Assembly: GCF_029603165.1 (NCBI RefSeq)
Contig: NZ_JAQSVC010000007.1
Span: 62,001 to 126,000, forward strand
DNA from: Galbibacter pacificus
GTDB taxonomy: Bacteria; Bacteroidota; Bacteroidia; Flavobacteriales; Flavobacteriaceae
Reading direction: 5' to 3'
Length of the DNA: 64,000 nt
The notes under the pieces are model-generated. The model did not search any database and was not told where the DNA came from. It saw only the letters and a list, made by a program, of their open reading frames with translations. Made by a program: the position numbers and the translations under genes. Positions 45,350-54,950 of this stretch are shown here, piece after piece (positions within the stretch are counted from its first letter, which is position 1; each line of letters opens with the position of its first letter).

Positions 45350-48300
45350 TTATTTGGCAATGTATAGCCAACCCGATTTGTCCTCTCCCAGCTCATCAAT
45401 TTTAAGTGAATAGAAATAGGCTCCCGCCGGAAGCTCTTTGCCCCTGTTTACTGCTCCGTTTACATTGGCAATCCCAGTCCAGTCGTTTTGGTATCCTATG
45501 GTTTCGTAGACTTTGTTTCCATACCTGTTGAAAATCCTTAATTCACTGTTTGGGTAACGTTCAATGCATTCTATCCTAAAATAGTCGTTGTACCCATCGT
45601 TATTTGGCGTGAATTCATTAAAAACGGTTAAACAACTTAGCTCCAAGGTAACTTCTGATGAATTGTTATTTGCATCTCCATCTTCTGGAGTCGATGTTTC
45701 TATTGAAGCAATATTGGTATGTATGCCAGTTGGGTTTACTTGAGCCCTAAGCGTTAGCGTGGCAGTTTCGTTTGCACTGAGCGCATCTATTGTCCAACGG
45801 CCATTGGCAGGTTGGTAATAACCTATTGAAGCAGTATGTTGCTGATAGGTAAAACCACTGGCAAGCACTTCGTTTACAATGGTATTGCTAAATTGTGTTT
45901 CTCCGTTATTAACAACGCTAATTGTAAACGTTACAATCTCACCCACTAACGGATTTAAATTATCGACCGTTTTTATAATACTGATGTCGGATACCGGAAT
46001 ATCCTCGATGGTTAACTCATCAGTAGTAGTATCGGTAGTAGTGCCTCCAGTACTATTGGTAACCGTTGCAATTACGTCATAGGTTCCTTCGGGTATTTCA
46101 TTCCCTTCGGGAACCGTTAATTCCCAAGTATCATCCTCATTATCGGTTAAGTTTCCATCACCTTCGGTATAAGTTTCCCCGTTTAATTCAACCGTTAATT
46201 CATCAGAAGAATCTGCGGTTCCCGTAATAATTGGTGTTGGATCGTTGGTGGTAACAGGAGTAACTACAGGTGTAGTGGGGTCTGGACCGGTTCCAACTTC
46301 AATAATGCTAAGCTCGTCGGTAGTATTGTCGGTAACAGATTCACCGGTAATATTTGTAAGTACGGCCACGACATCGTAGACACCAGGGCTCAACGAATCC
46401 ATTTCTGGAATGGTCAGGGTCCAGGTATTGTCATGGTTATCCTGCAAGTATCTTCCGCCTTCGGCATAATTAACCCCGTTTACAATAACCATTAAATTAT
46501 CGGCAGTGTTGGCCGTTCCGGTAATTGTAGGAGTTTTGTCTTCGGTTACCAGCGGATTTACAGTTGGTATGTCCGGTGTCGAGGTATCAATGGTAAGTTC
46601 GTTAAGTGTCGTGTCGTTGTTTGTATTTCCAAAATCATCTGTTACCGTTGCAACAATATCATAAAATCCATCAGGCAACGGATGATTGTCTGGAATAGTT
46701 AAACTCCATGTGTCATCCCCATTATCGGTTAGATTCCCATCGCCTTCCGTATACACAATTTCGTTTACTTCAACAGTTAAATTATCGACAGAATTTGCTG
46801 TTCCTGTAACTGTTGGCGTATTATCAGATGTTGCCAAAGTATCAACGGTAGGAGTGTCAGGAAGACTGGAGTCTATGGTAAGCTCGTCAGTGGTATTATC
46901 ATTAGAAGTATTCCCAGCTTGATCGGTAGCAGTGGCCATAACATCGTAAACCCCATCGGGAAGCTCGTTTGCATCGGGTATTTGAAGAGCCCATGTATCA
47001 TCACCATTATCGGTTAGGTTCCCATCGCCTTCCGTATATGTAATACCATTTACTGTTACGGTTAATTCATCTTCTGAAGAAGCGGTTCCGGTAATCTCCG
47101 GAGTTGTGTCGTTTGTTACAAGTTGATCTACCGTAGGGAGTTGAGGTGCCGTGGTGTCTATTGTCAACTCGTTTACCGTGGCATCGTTGGCGCTTAATGC
47201 CCCTTGCGTTGCAACTGCGTTAATATCATAAATCCCGTCGGTAAGGTCATTTGCATCGGGTATTTGAAGGGTCCATGTATCATCGCCATTATCGGTTAGG
47301 TTCCCATCGCCTTCTGTATAAGTTATTCCGTCTAATTCAACGGTAAGATCGTCTGTGGAATTTGCCGTTCCGGTAATTTCGGGTGTATTATCATTGGTGG
47401 TGAGGAAATCTACCGTTGGATTGTCTGGTGCTAAAGAATTAATGGTCAGTTCATCGGTTGTGGTGTCATTGGCTGTATTTCCCGCATTGTCTGTAGCAGT
47501 GGCCATAACATCATAAACCCCATCGGGGATCACGTTTGTATCTGGAACCACCAATGTCCATGTGTCATCCCCATTATCGGTTAGGTTCCCGTCGCCTTCT
47601 GTATAGGTTACCCCGTTTACGGCAACCGTTAATTCATCTTCTGAAGAAGCGGTTCCGGAAATAGTTGGAGTATTGCTATTGGTGGTTAATGGATTAACCG
47701 TTGGGATCTCGGGATTTGTTAAATCAATCGCAAGTTCATCTGTGGTGGTATCGTTGGCCGTGTTTCCAGCATCATCAGTTGCTGTAACTGCCACATCGTA
47801 CACACCTTCGGGGAGCTCATTTCCTGTTGGAATGGTCAAGCTCCACGTATCATCACCGTTGTCGGTTAAATTTCCATCGCCTTCGGTATAACTTACCCCA
47901 TTTACAGAAATAAAAAGGTTATTGGCAGAGGTTGCCGTTCCTGTAATTGTTGGTGTTGTATCGTTAGTGGTTTGTGGGTCAACCGTTGGAACAACAGGAG
48001 CCGATGTATCTATTGAATAACTTTCGGTAGCACTTGCATTACTAGTACAAGTACCATTACTAGTTTCTACAATGGCGTTAACTGTCAAACCGGGATCCGC
48101 TATTAGGTCACTGCCTTCTACCTCGATGCTATAGGTTAAGTCGTTGGCAACTGTGCCCGCATATGGAATTTGGTTAATTACCAATGTTACCATGTCTCCA
48201 GCTTGGACATCGCCCCCAACACTTCCCGTAATAATTACGGTCCCTTGAGATTCATTTATGTTGATGATGTCATCGGCTGTAATGTTTGGATCTATGGTGA

Positions 48301-50023
48301 TGCTAGGCGTTAATGAATTTGCAATAACATCAACCGTAGCCATGGCCAAATCTCCGGCAGCATTGTCGCAACCTGTAATTGTATCGGTAATACTTACATA
48401 ATAATCGATGGGCGTATCTGTGGGCATTAAATTATTTACCGTTAAAACACCTTCTTGATCTACATTATAGGTAACACCGTTATTGGTTAGCCCATCTGTA
48501 ATGGGCGAAGTTTTATCGGCATCAAAAAACCAAGAAAAAGTACCGGTTATGCTGCTCGACGGAACGAGGATGACATTGCTTGATTCGCAAACAGGGTCTT
48601 CGTTTCCAGTAACCGTAATGTCTGATGCCGTTGGCCTTGCCGATGTTTCAACTTCAACAGCAATTCTGGCAGATTCTTGTGTACAGCCTGGTCTGGCCAC
48701 TGCAACGTAAAAAGTAGTATCTTCTGTAATTTCGGGAGTAGTAAAACTTTCACCTGATGCGGTTATGGCTAAAGGGGTGCCACTTGTGGAAGCCGAATAC
48801 CACCTTAATTCTTGATCGCTAGGATTTGAAGTAGCAACAAGGCTTGCGGTATTTCCAGAGCAGACCATATTTTGACTTGCATCTATATCTATTACCGGTA
48901 ATGCGGGTGTTCTGGTTATTCCGTATAAATCCAGGTTTTGTGCAATCTCTACATTTAATAACGAAGTATATCTAACAGTAATCCTATCAACAGGTTGCCC
49001 AATTGAAAATGGAATGGTAGTGGGCAATCCATTATTGGCATTTATTTGTATAAGCGTTAATAAATCTACATTGAGCAAAGAAGAAAAAGGGATGGTTTGC
49101 ACGACCTCTCCATTATTGCTGGCAATAATAGTAATATTGTTTAAGGCACCTACTGCCAACAAAGCCGGCATAATGCCCATTTTAAGGTTAAAGTTATCGG
49201 TTGTATTGGAACTTCCTTCAAAATAAGCAGATTGTTGAATTGAAGCGGCAACACTTAAAAGTCCCAAGTTTAACTCTGAATAAGAATTTGGATCGTCGTC
49301 GATAAAATGGTGCGGGTTTTCCACACCTGCGCCGCCAAGGTTTATTAAGTCCAATGTAATCCCTTCTCCGTTGAATGAAGTAAAAGTTGGGATTCCACAT
49401 TCGTTTGAGCTGGTAACATAATAGGCCCCGTATACGCCAAGCCTTTTTGTGTTTCCAAGTCCAATTAAAGAACCCAGCCTACTGGTCAGCCGTATGCGGT
49501 CGTAATTTTCATTAGGGGTAACGGCAACATAATAATCTTCGTTTTTATCTACCACAATGCGCAGCCTGTTCTGGGAAAAATCGTCATCTATTTGAGAACG
49601 TCCCGTAATAATGGGGTTGTCCTCTCCATTTAATGCAGATACGGTAAATTCCTGATTTCCTATGAGCACAGTCCCTAAAACCTCCGAAAGAACATCGCCA
49701 AGATCCCCGCCTAAAAGGGCCGGCAGTAAATTGGCTTCGGTGTCAATTTTAATATAGGTTGTGGTATTGGCAGGAACCGCAGATGGATATTGAAGTTCTA
49801 TATGCCCTGAATAGGCACCAATCCCTATAGCTATTCCGGAACTGGCCCTTACATTGGCTTTGGTAGACAGATCGCCATCGTTTGCATTGTTGGGATCGTC
49901 GGTCTGGTCAACACTACTTATTGTAGTGGTAAATACTTTGTTTTGTGCATAAGCGCCCACATTTAGTAATAGTGTCGCCATAAACATGCATTTTAAAATA
50001 ATAGAAATAGTAGAGTTTCTCAT
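45350..50023 (-). CDS. large repeat adhesin with T9SS type B sorting domain
   Basis: 1,557 residues. Signal peptide (GAYA-QNK), an N-terminal region of about 380 residues that I do not recognise, an Ig-like segment with VCSGNTASLVATSN, seven Ig-like repeats of about 95-100 residues at about 675-1340 (each with NDxTPxITGTA and most with TEGDGNLTDNGDDTW), a DUF11-type domain (SIIKTVDNLNPLVGE) and the gliding-motility-type C-terminal sorting domain (FNEFTPNNDGYNDYF, RIFNRYGNKVYE, LPAGAYFYSL). It is predicted to be exported by T9SS and displayed on the surface for adhesion or gliding, with the SprF-like protein encoded downstream. Repeat 6 is the most diverged. Confidence 0.92.
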   Translation of the reverse strand: MRNSTISIILKCMFMATLLLNVGAYAQNKVFTTTISSVDQTDDPNNANDGDLSTKANVRASSGIAIGIGAYSGHIELQYPSAVPANTTTYIKIDTEANLLPALLGGDLGDVLSEVLGTVLIGNQEFTVSALNGEDNPIITGRSQIDDDFSQNRLRIVVDKNEDYYVAVTPNENYDRIRLTSRLGSLIGLGNTKRLGVYGAYYVTSSNECGIPTFTSFNGEGITLDLINLGGAGVENPHHFIDDDPNSYSELNLGLLSVAASIQQSAYFEGSSNTTDNFNLKMGIMPALLAVGALNNITIIASNNGEVVQTIPFSSLLNVDLLTLIQINANNGLPTTIPFSIGQPVDRITVRYTSLLNVEIAQNLDLYGITRTPALPVIDIDASQNMVCSGNTASLVATSNPSDQELRWYSASTSGTPLAITASGESFTTPEITEDTTFYVAVARPGCTQESARIAVEVETSARPTASDITVTGNEDPVCESSNVILVPSSSITGTFSWFFDADKTSPITDGLTNNGVTYNVDQEGVLTVNNLMPTDTPIDYYVSITDTITGCDNAAGDLAMATVDVIANSLTPSITIDPNITADDIININESQGTVIITGSVGGDVQAGDMVTLVINQIPYAGTVANDLTYSIEVEGSDLIADPGLTVNAIVETSNGTCTSNASATESYSIDTSAPVVPTVDPQTTNDTTPTITGTATSANNLFISVNGVSYTEGDGNLTDNGDDTWSLTIPTGNELPEGVYDVAVTATDDAGNTANDTTTDELAIDLTNPEIPTVNPLTTNSNTPTISGTASSEDELTVAVNGVTYTEGDGNLTDNGDDTWTLVVPDTNVIPDGVYDVMATATDNAGNTANDTTTDELTINSLAPDNPTVDFLTTNDNTPEITGTANSTDDLTVELDGITYTEGDGNLTDNGDDTWTLQIPDANDLTDGIYDINAVATQGALSANDATVNELTIDTTAPQLPTVDQLVTNDTTPEITGTASSEDELTVTVNGITYTEGDGNLTDNGDDTWALQIPDANELPDGVYDVMATATDQAGNTSNDNTTDELTIDSSLPDTPTVDTLATSDNTPTVTGTANSVDNLTVEVNEIVYTEGDGNLTDNGDDTWSLTIPDNHPLPDGFYDIVATVTDDFGNTNNDTTLNELTIDTSTPDIPTVNPLVTEDKTPTITGTANTADNLMVIVNGVNYAEGGRYLQDNHDNTWTLTIPEMDSLSPGVYDVVAVLTNITGESVTDNTTDELSIIEVGTGPDPTTPVVTPVTTNDPTPIITGTADSSDELTVELNGETYTEGDGNLTDNEDDTWELTVPEGNEIPEGTYDVIATVTNSTGGTTTDTTTDELTIEDIPVSDISIIKTVDNLNPLVGEIVTFTISVVNNGETQFSNTIVNEVLASGFTYQQHTASIGYYQPANGRWTIDALSANETATLTLRAQVNPTGIHTNIASIETSTPEDGDANNNSSEVTLELSCLTVFNEFTPNNDGYNDYFRIECIERYPNSELRIFNRYGNKVYETIGYQNDWTGIANVNGAVNRGKELPAGAYFYSLKIDELGEDKSGWLYIAK
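45995..48005 (-). repeat. seven tandem ~285-300-bp coding repeats in the adhesin gene
   Basis: Seven units, each encoding one Ig-like domain. The part coding for TEGDGNLTDNGDDTW recurs almost unchanged near 46155, 46740, 47025, 47310, 47595 and 47880, with a degenerate unit near 46450. Similarity at DNA level indicates recent duplication or gene conversion and allows length variation by recombination. Confidence 0.85.
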
Positions 50024-50116
50024 AAGTATTCGTTTTAAAAGGTTTAGAATAGGCCTGAGGGGAATACTTTATGGTTTTAGGGGACAAGGGTAGTTTTGGA
50101 GAAAAATAAAATTGTA

Positions 50117-50149
50117 AATAGTCCTTAGAAGTGAAAGAATACTCCTTAG
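50117..50149. repeat. 12-bp direct repeat with 21-bp period upstream of the adhesin operon
   Basis: AATAGTCCTTAG (50117-50128) and AATACTCCTTAG (50138-50149) differ at one base and are two helical turns apart. They sit about 25-65 bp upstream of the near -7 box at 50085-50092, where an activator would bind. Confidence 0.5.
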
Positions 50150-50390
50150 TTTTTAGATATAAGCGAATGATCTCTACTATATTCATCAACTTAAATCTAC
50201 AGTATATACGAAGTTTAATTTTGAGAGGTTTTGTTAAAATAGTGTTAAAATATAGATTAAAATGTTTGTTTTACCGACAAAGTGTATTATTATGTTAGGG
50301 AATGTTATAAAAAACAGGGGGAAGTTATATTCATATCAATCTGTTAAATTAATTAGAAGCTGATTTTAAGCAAATTGAATACTATTACCA

Positions 50391-50398
50391 TATCTTTG
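50391..50398 (+). promoter_or_regulatory. -7 box (TATCTTTG) of the pseudouridine synthase gene
   Basis: Full TAnnTTTG match ending 14 bp before the ATG at 50413. A TTG at 50375-50377 is only 13 bp upstream, closer than usual. Confidence 0.5.
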
Positions 50399-50412
50399 CA
50401 AAAAAAGAGATA

Positions 50413-51282
50413 ATGAGCAGACAAGATAGGTCTAAAAAAGGAAAAAGCCACGGCAGACAAGGTGGAGGAAGCAAGAAGTTTTCGGGCAGGCAAGGCGGAG
50501 GTGTAAAAAAACAAAGCCAGGCTAGGGGAAATGCACCTGTTAAAAATATCCATTCAAATAAAAAAAGCCAATTGGCTCCAAACGAGGTTAGGCTTAATAA
50601 ATATATAGCCAATAGCGGGATTTGCTCCAGACGGGATGCCGATATATATATTGCTTCGGGAAATGTAACCGTAAACGGTGAAGTAATAATTGAAATGGGC
50701 TATAAGGTAAAGCTTACCGACGAGGTGAAGTTTGATGGCCGTGCCATTAAACCCGAAAAAAAGGAGTATGTACTTTTGAACAAGCCAAAAGGATTTATTG
50801 CATCAAATGACCGGAACTTGAAAAAGAACGCTTCGGAATTGATAGTCCACGCTTCAAAAAGTAGACTTAGTCCGGTTGTAAAATTTGACAGGACCACCAC
50901 GGGATTACTTTTATATACCAATGATGATGAATTGGCCCAGAAACTTTCAAGCATACATAATGTCCGTAAAATATATCATGTTGTATTGGACAAAAATTTT
51001 AAAAATGACGATTTAGTTCAAGTAAGACAAGGATTGGTTATTGATGGTGCAACGATAAAGGTTGAAGATATTTCCCCGATTGAAGGAGGCAACAAAAATG
51101 AAGTAGGAATAAAAATATACAGTGGTATTAACAATATAGTAAAGAAGATTTTTGCAAACTTAGGTTACGAAATAGTAAAAATGGATTGTGTTTCTTATGC
51201 CGGGCTTACCAAAAAAGATATTTCCAGAGGAAATTGGAGGCACCTTACCAAGCAGGAAATAATTAACTTACAAATGCTTTAA
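50413..51282 (+). CDS. RsuA/RluB-family rRNA pseudouridine synthase
   Basis: 289 residues. A basic Gly/Gln/Lys-rich tail of about 55 residues (RSKKGKSHGRQGGGSKKF), probably RNA-binding, precedes an S4 domain (VRLNKYIANSGICSRRDAD, about 59-105). The catalytic domain has Asp159 in KFDRTTTGLLLYTN, where GRLD is usual in the family; here it reads K-F-D. It would isomerise a uridine in 23S (RluB-type) or 16S (RsuA-type) rRNA. Its 3' end overlaps the convergent glycosyltransferase gene by 15 bp. Confidence 0.9.
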   Translation: MSRQDRSKKGKSHGRQGGGSKKFSGRQGGGVKKQSQARGNAPVKNIHSNKKSQLAPNEVRLNKYIANSGICSRRDADIYIASGNVTVNGEVIIEMGYKVKLTDEVKFDGRAIKPEKKEYVLLNKPKGFIASNDRNLKKNASELIVHASKSRLSPVVKFDRTTTGLLLYTNDDELAQKLSSIHNVRKIYHVVLDKNFKNDDLVQVRQGLVIDGATIKVEDISPIEGGNKNEVGIKIYSGINNIVKKIFANLGYEIVKMDCVSYAGLTKKDISRGNWRHLTKQEIINLQML

Positions 51283-52629
51283 AATGGGTTTTCCCAAATA
51301 TACTTCTTTAAGGAAACAACCGTATAAAATACAGTATTCCACAGCAATTAACCATAAATTTTCTTGATAATTAGCATTTGCATATGCCTGATAACTTAAA
51401 ATTACCACCAAGCTCCACAGTATCGGGAATTTGTATCGGGTAAAAATGCACAATAACACGGGGGTTGCAATATACCAAGGATGCACAGTTGTGCTCATGC
51501 TGTAATAAAAAGAAATTGCCATCAACAGGGAAACCATTAATGTTTTTAATTGATGGTTTTTTCTTATAAATGCCAAGCCAAGTATAAAAAGGAAAACTAT
51601 AAATGCCATTCTTGTGCCCGCGGTTTCAATAATGTTATAGCCCTTCATATAAAAACCAATTTCGCGCACCAAATAATAAAAACTGGCATTAAACTCAAAT
51701 TTATTAAACCACAGCCCAATGGTTTCAACGTAACGGGAAATTAATTCCGAAGAAACAAAAGGGATAAAAGTAGCCAAAAAGATTACAAAAACCACAGCAT
51801 AGAACAACAGGAACCTTAAAATATTTTTAGCATTAAAGTTGTTTTCTGATTTGAACCAGCGGATAAAAAAAGGTAAAAACACCAGCGGAAGTAATTTAAC
51901 CGAAATGGATACCCCCATAAAAAGTGCCCCGACAAACCATTTTTTCTGAATAATGAAATACAGTGCAACGACTAAAAAGAAAAGCATGATACCTTCAAAA
52001 TGAAGATTTCCGGTAAGTTCTATAATGATGAACGGATTTAAAAAGTACCAAAATATTTGATGCTTGGGAAGGCTTAGATGCGTTAATAATTTCTTGCCGA
52101 AATATAAAATACCAATATCTGCAAGGATAATACAAATTCTAATAAAAATAATGCTTCCCAAAATACTTGTCTCACCAAAAAAATTGCCAAGAAAGAAAAA
52201 CAACTGGTTCACGGGCGGGTAATTGCTGTAATGCCCTGCACTTAAGTTCCCCATGCCCTGAAGCAATTCCCGGTAATCGCCCGCGTTAAAATTGCCGTCC
52301 TGCATGAGCTGCAATGGGGTATGGATAAACGGGTTAATCCCGTCTGCAGTAAGTTTTCCGTCCCAAAGAAACCTGTAAAAATCTTGCGAAAGATTGGGAA
52401 CGGCAACAATAAAAACAATTCGGGAGAGCATGCCAAAAACCAATAAGAAATTAAAATTTCCTTTTTCAAACTGTATTGTTTTGTAATAAAAATAGAAAAG
52501 GGCAACATATATCCCCATAAGTTTCACCGTGTCGGTACGTTCTAGATCGTATGCGAAACTTGTGTAAAAGAGCAAGGACGATAAGACAAATAATAGGGGA
52601 TATTTATGTGTTTTCCAATATGGAATCAT
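51268..52629 (-). CDS. multi-spanning polyprenol-dependent mannosyltransferase-like protein
   Basis: 453 residues with ten or more membrane helices. The signature near the N-terminus, NLSQDFYRFLWDGKLTADGINPF, split as SQDFYRFLWDG and ADGINPF, is that of GT-C fold mannosyltransferases (GT87/PIG-M-like), where the acidic residue in the first periplasmic loop is catalytic. It would use a polyprenyl-phosphate sugar to glycosylate an envelope acceptor. The donor and acceptor are not known. It is the last of a minus-strand series that includes two GT2 enzymes, one of dolichyl-phosphate-mannose-synthase type, which could supply the donor. Confidence 0.8.
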   Translation of the reverse strand: MIPYWKTHKYPLLFVLSSLLFYTSFAYDLERTDTVKLMGIYVALFYFYYKTIQFEKGNFNFLLVFGMLSRIVFIVAVPNLSQDFYRFLWDGKLTADGINPFIHTPLQLMQDGNFNAGDYRELLQGMGNLSAGHYSNYPPVNQLFFFLGNFFGETSILGSIIFIRICIILADIGILYFGKKLLTHLSLPKHQIFWYFLNPFIIIELTGNLHFEGIMLFFLVVALYFIIQKKWFVGALFMGVSISVKLLPLVFLPFFIRWFKSENNFNAKNILRFLLFYAVVFVIFLATFIPFVSSELISRYVETIGLWFNKFEFNASFYYLVREIGFYMKGYNIIETAGTRMAFIVFLFILGLAFIRKNHQLKTLMVSLLMAISFYYSMSTTVHPWYIATPVLLCIFTRYKFPILWSLVVILSYQAYANANYQENLWLIAVEYCILYGCFLKEVYLGKPILKHL

Positions 52630-52700
52630 GCCTAAAATGTATGGTTAGTTGTTTGGTTAAATGCTTCAGGTTTGCCATAATTTATATTGTCTCCCAATAA

Positions 52701-54182
52701 TTACTTGGGCCTTATGGATTGAAAAAATACAAAACTAAAGCCAAAAAATACCATTAAATGAAACGGAAAGAAGCTAAAATCTTTTAAAATAAATGCATAG
52801 ATAAGTCCGAATAAAAAATACAGCATCAAAAATGCTTCAAAAAATAAATTTTTAGAAATAGATTTAGATACATATTTATTGCCCTGCCAACGGTCTTTAA
52901 TGCTCATTACATTAAACTTGGGAGTCCGTATAAATTCACTTTTTTTGCCACGATAACCCTCTAAAACCGCCATGCTGTTATGAAGCGTAAAACCTAGAAC
53001 AATGGTAAAGAAACGGATAAAATCTACCGTATAATTGGCAATGTTCATGTTTTTACCGGCATGTATGTATTTATAAGGAAACCAATAACAAATATACAGG
53101 ATAAGTGTACTGGCAATAAAAACCCACGTAAAGTTAACAACCCAAGGCGGTACAATGTTTTGTTGCTGGATAAACCATATGGGAATGCTTAAAACCGCTA
53201 CTAAAAGGGCACATAAAAACATGGAGCTGTTAAGCAGGTGTGCAACCCCATGCAATTTGGTTTTAATGGGGATGTTTCTTGAATTTATAACGTTGCCAAT
53301 GTTTTTCTTAAAATTCTCTGCCCCGCCTTTGTTCCACCGAAACTGTTGTGTTCTGGCAGCACTAATTATTACTGGAAGTTCTGCCGGGGTTTCTACATCT
53401 TCTAGATATAAAAACTTCCAGTTTTTAAGCTGAGCCCGATAACTAAGGTCAAGATCTTCGGTAAGCGTATCGCTTTGCCAATTACCGGCATCTATGATAC
53501 AGTTTTTTCGCCAAATCCCGGCCGTGCCGTTAAAATTTATAAAATGGTTCTTGGCACTTCGCCCCACTTGCTCAATAGTAAAATGTGCGTCCAGTGCAAA
53601 GGCCTGTATTTTGGTAAGCAGGGAATAATTTCGGTTAATGTGCCCCCATTTGGTTTGTACCACGCCAATTTTTTGGTTTTTAAAATAAGGGACTGTTTTT
53701 TTTAACCAATCTGCCTTCGGAAGAAAATCGGCGTCAAAAATGGCTATAAAGTCTCCTTTGGCAATGGCAAGCCCTTCTTTTAGGGCACCGGCCTTAAACC
53801 CAATCCTGTTGGCTCGGGTAATGTGTTTTATGTCGATCCCCCGGTGACGTAGCTCTTTTATTTTTTTTGAAGTTTTTTCAATGGATTCATCGGTAGAATC
53901 GTCCAAAACCTGTATTTCGAGTTTTTCCGCAGGATATTCAATTTCACTGATGTTCTCCAACAACCGCTCTACCACATAGGCTTCATTGTATATAGGAAGC
54001 TGTATGGTAACATTAGGGATTTGTTTTGCACCAGAAAAATCGAACTTGGGCATATTTTTTTTCTGCCTTCGGAATTTTAGATAATTCAGCAGTAAATTTA
54101 ATTGCGTTATGCTATAAAACAGTATAAGCAAAAGTGCAATTATGTATATGGTCAATATAATATATGATGCAATTTCAATCAT
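52701..54182 (-). CDS. membrane GT2 glycosyltransferase (cellulose synthase-like)
   Basis: 493 residues. One N-terminal membrane helix (about 8-30), a cytoplasmic GT2 domain and about four C-terminal helices. Motifs of processive-type GT2 enzymes are present: LPIYNEAYVVERLLENI, IFDADFLPK (DxD), TEDLDLSYRA (catalytic ED) and QQFRWNKGG (QxxRW). The sugar nucleotide and product are unknown; glucan, mannan or glycolipid synthesis are all possible. Its ATG directly adjoins the stop of the GT2 gene upstream (54183), so the two are co-translated. Confidence 0.88.
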   Translation of the reverse strand: MIEIASYIILTIYIIALLLILFYSITQLNLLLNYLKFRRQKKNMPKFDFSGAKQIPNVTIQLPIYNEAYVVERLLENISEIEYPAEKLEIQVLDDSTDESIEKTSKKIKELRHRGIDIKHITRANRIGFKAGALKEGLAIAKGDFIAIFDADFLPKADWLKKTVPYFKNQKIGVVQTKWGHINRNYSLLTKIQAFALDAHFTIEQVGRSAKNHFINFNGTAGIWRKNCIIDAGNWQSDTLTEDLDLSYRAQLKNWKFLYLEDVETPAELPVIISAARTQQFRWNKGGAENFKKNIGNVINSRNIPIKTKLHGVAHLLNSSMFLCALLVAVLSIPIWFIQQQNIVPPWVVNFTWVFIASTLILYICYWFPYKYIHAGKNMNIANYTVDFIRFFTIVLGFTLHNSMAVLEGYRGKKSEFIRTPKFNVMSIKDRWQGNKYVSKSISKNLFFEAFLMLYFLFGLIYAFILKDFSFFPFHLMVFFGFSFVFFQSIRPK

Positions 54183-54872
54183 TTATTTTAAGCTGTATTT
54201 AAAAATCCATCCTAATATTTTTACTCCTGCCATAACAGTTCCTTTTACGGTTCCCGATACTTTGGATACCCCGATTCTGGCTTTGTATTTTACAGGAACT
54301 TCGGTATATGTGAAGTTCTTTTTTAAAGCTTTTAACTGCATTTCCACTGTCCAGCCATAAGTTTTGTCCTGCATTTCCAGAGCGAGCAATTTATGGTATT
54401 TAATAGCCCTGAAAGGGCCTAGATCGGTATACCGGGCATTAAAAAAAAGCTTCATTAAAAAGGTAGCCAACCAATTGCCGAACACCTGTTGGGGCGTCAT
54501 GGCGTTTTTGGCCCTGAATTTTTTTATCCGGGCACCAATAACCAAATCTATATCGTCTTCAATAATTGGAGCAATTACTTTGGTTAGTTCTTCGGGATAA
54601 TCAGCATAATCGCCATCCAGAAAAACAATAATATCGGGTGTTTTATCCTTTTTGGCAATATATTCCATTCCTCTTAAACAGGCATATCCGTAACCTTTTC
54701 TGTTTTCTTTTAAAACGGTAGCCCCTGCCTTTTTTGCTATGTTTTCGGTATTGTCGGTCGAGTTATTGTTAACAACAATAATTTCTTCAACCACGTTGGG
54801 AATTTCTTTTATAACCTGCGCAATTGACGCTTCTTCGTTATAGGCGGGGATAATTACTTTAATAGTATTCAT
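54183..54872 (-). CDS. GT2 glycosyltransferase, dolichyl/polyprenyl-phosphate sugar synthase type
   Basis: 229 residues from ATG 54870-54872. An ATG at 54881 would add three residues. The domain begins IKVIIPAYNEEASIAQVI and has VNNNSTDNT, FLDGDYADYPEEL (DxD region) and GARIKKFRAKNAMTP. There is no large membrane domain. Such enzymes move mannose or glucose from a nucleotide sugar to a polyprenyl phosphate, and the product could feed the GT-C enzyme encoded two genes downstream. It lies 78 bp after the iron-sulfur protein gene on the same strand. Confidence 0.87.
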   Translation of the reverse strand: MNTIKVIIPAYNEEASIAQVIKEIPNVVEEIIVVNNNSTDNTENIAKKAGATVLKENRKGYGYACLRGMEYIAKKDKTPDIIVFLDGDYADYPEELTKVIAPIIEDDIDLVIGARIKKFRAKNAMTPQQVFGNWLATFLMKLFFNARYTDLGPFRAIKYHKLLALEMQDKTYGWTVEMQLKALKKNFTYTEVPVKYKARIGVSKVSGTVKGTVMAGVKILGWIFKYSLK

Positions 54873-54950
54873 TAAAATCATCTTAACAGTCGGGCAAAGG
54901 TATTGTCATATATATTAGTCGCAAAAAGGAGCTGTTTGTTTCTTTCTGTA

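Larger units (their letters stand above)
50024..50412. other. 389-bp divergent intergenic region, adhesin operon / pseudouridine synthase
   Basis: No gene is supported here. It holds a 12-bp direct repeat (50117-50149), a near -7 box for the adhesin on the minus strand (TACCCTTG, 50092-50085, one mismatch) and the -7 box of the pseudouridine synthase gene (50391-50398). The rest is AT-rich without clear structure. Confidence 0.6.

Noticed and set aside
45995-48005. Regularly spaced repeats of nearly constant length taken as a non-coding array
   Set aside because: They are in frame and encode Ig-like domains of one adhesin.
49914-50189. Minus-strand frame of 91 codons upstream of and overlapping the adhesin start
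   Set aside because: It is in another frame over the adhesin signal peptide, has no recognisable domain and contains the predicted promoter region.
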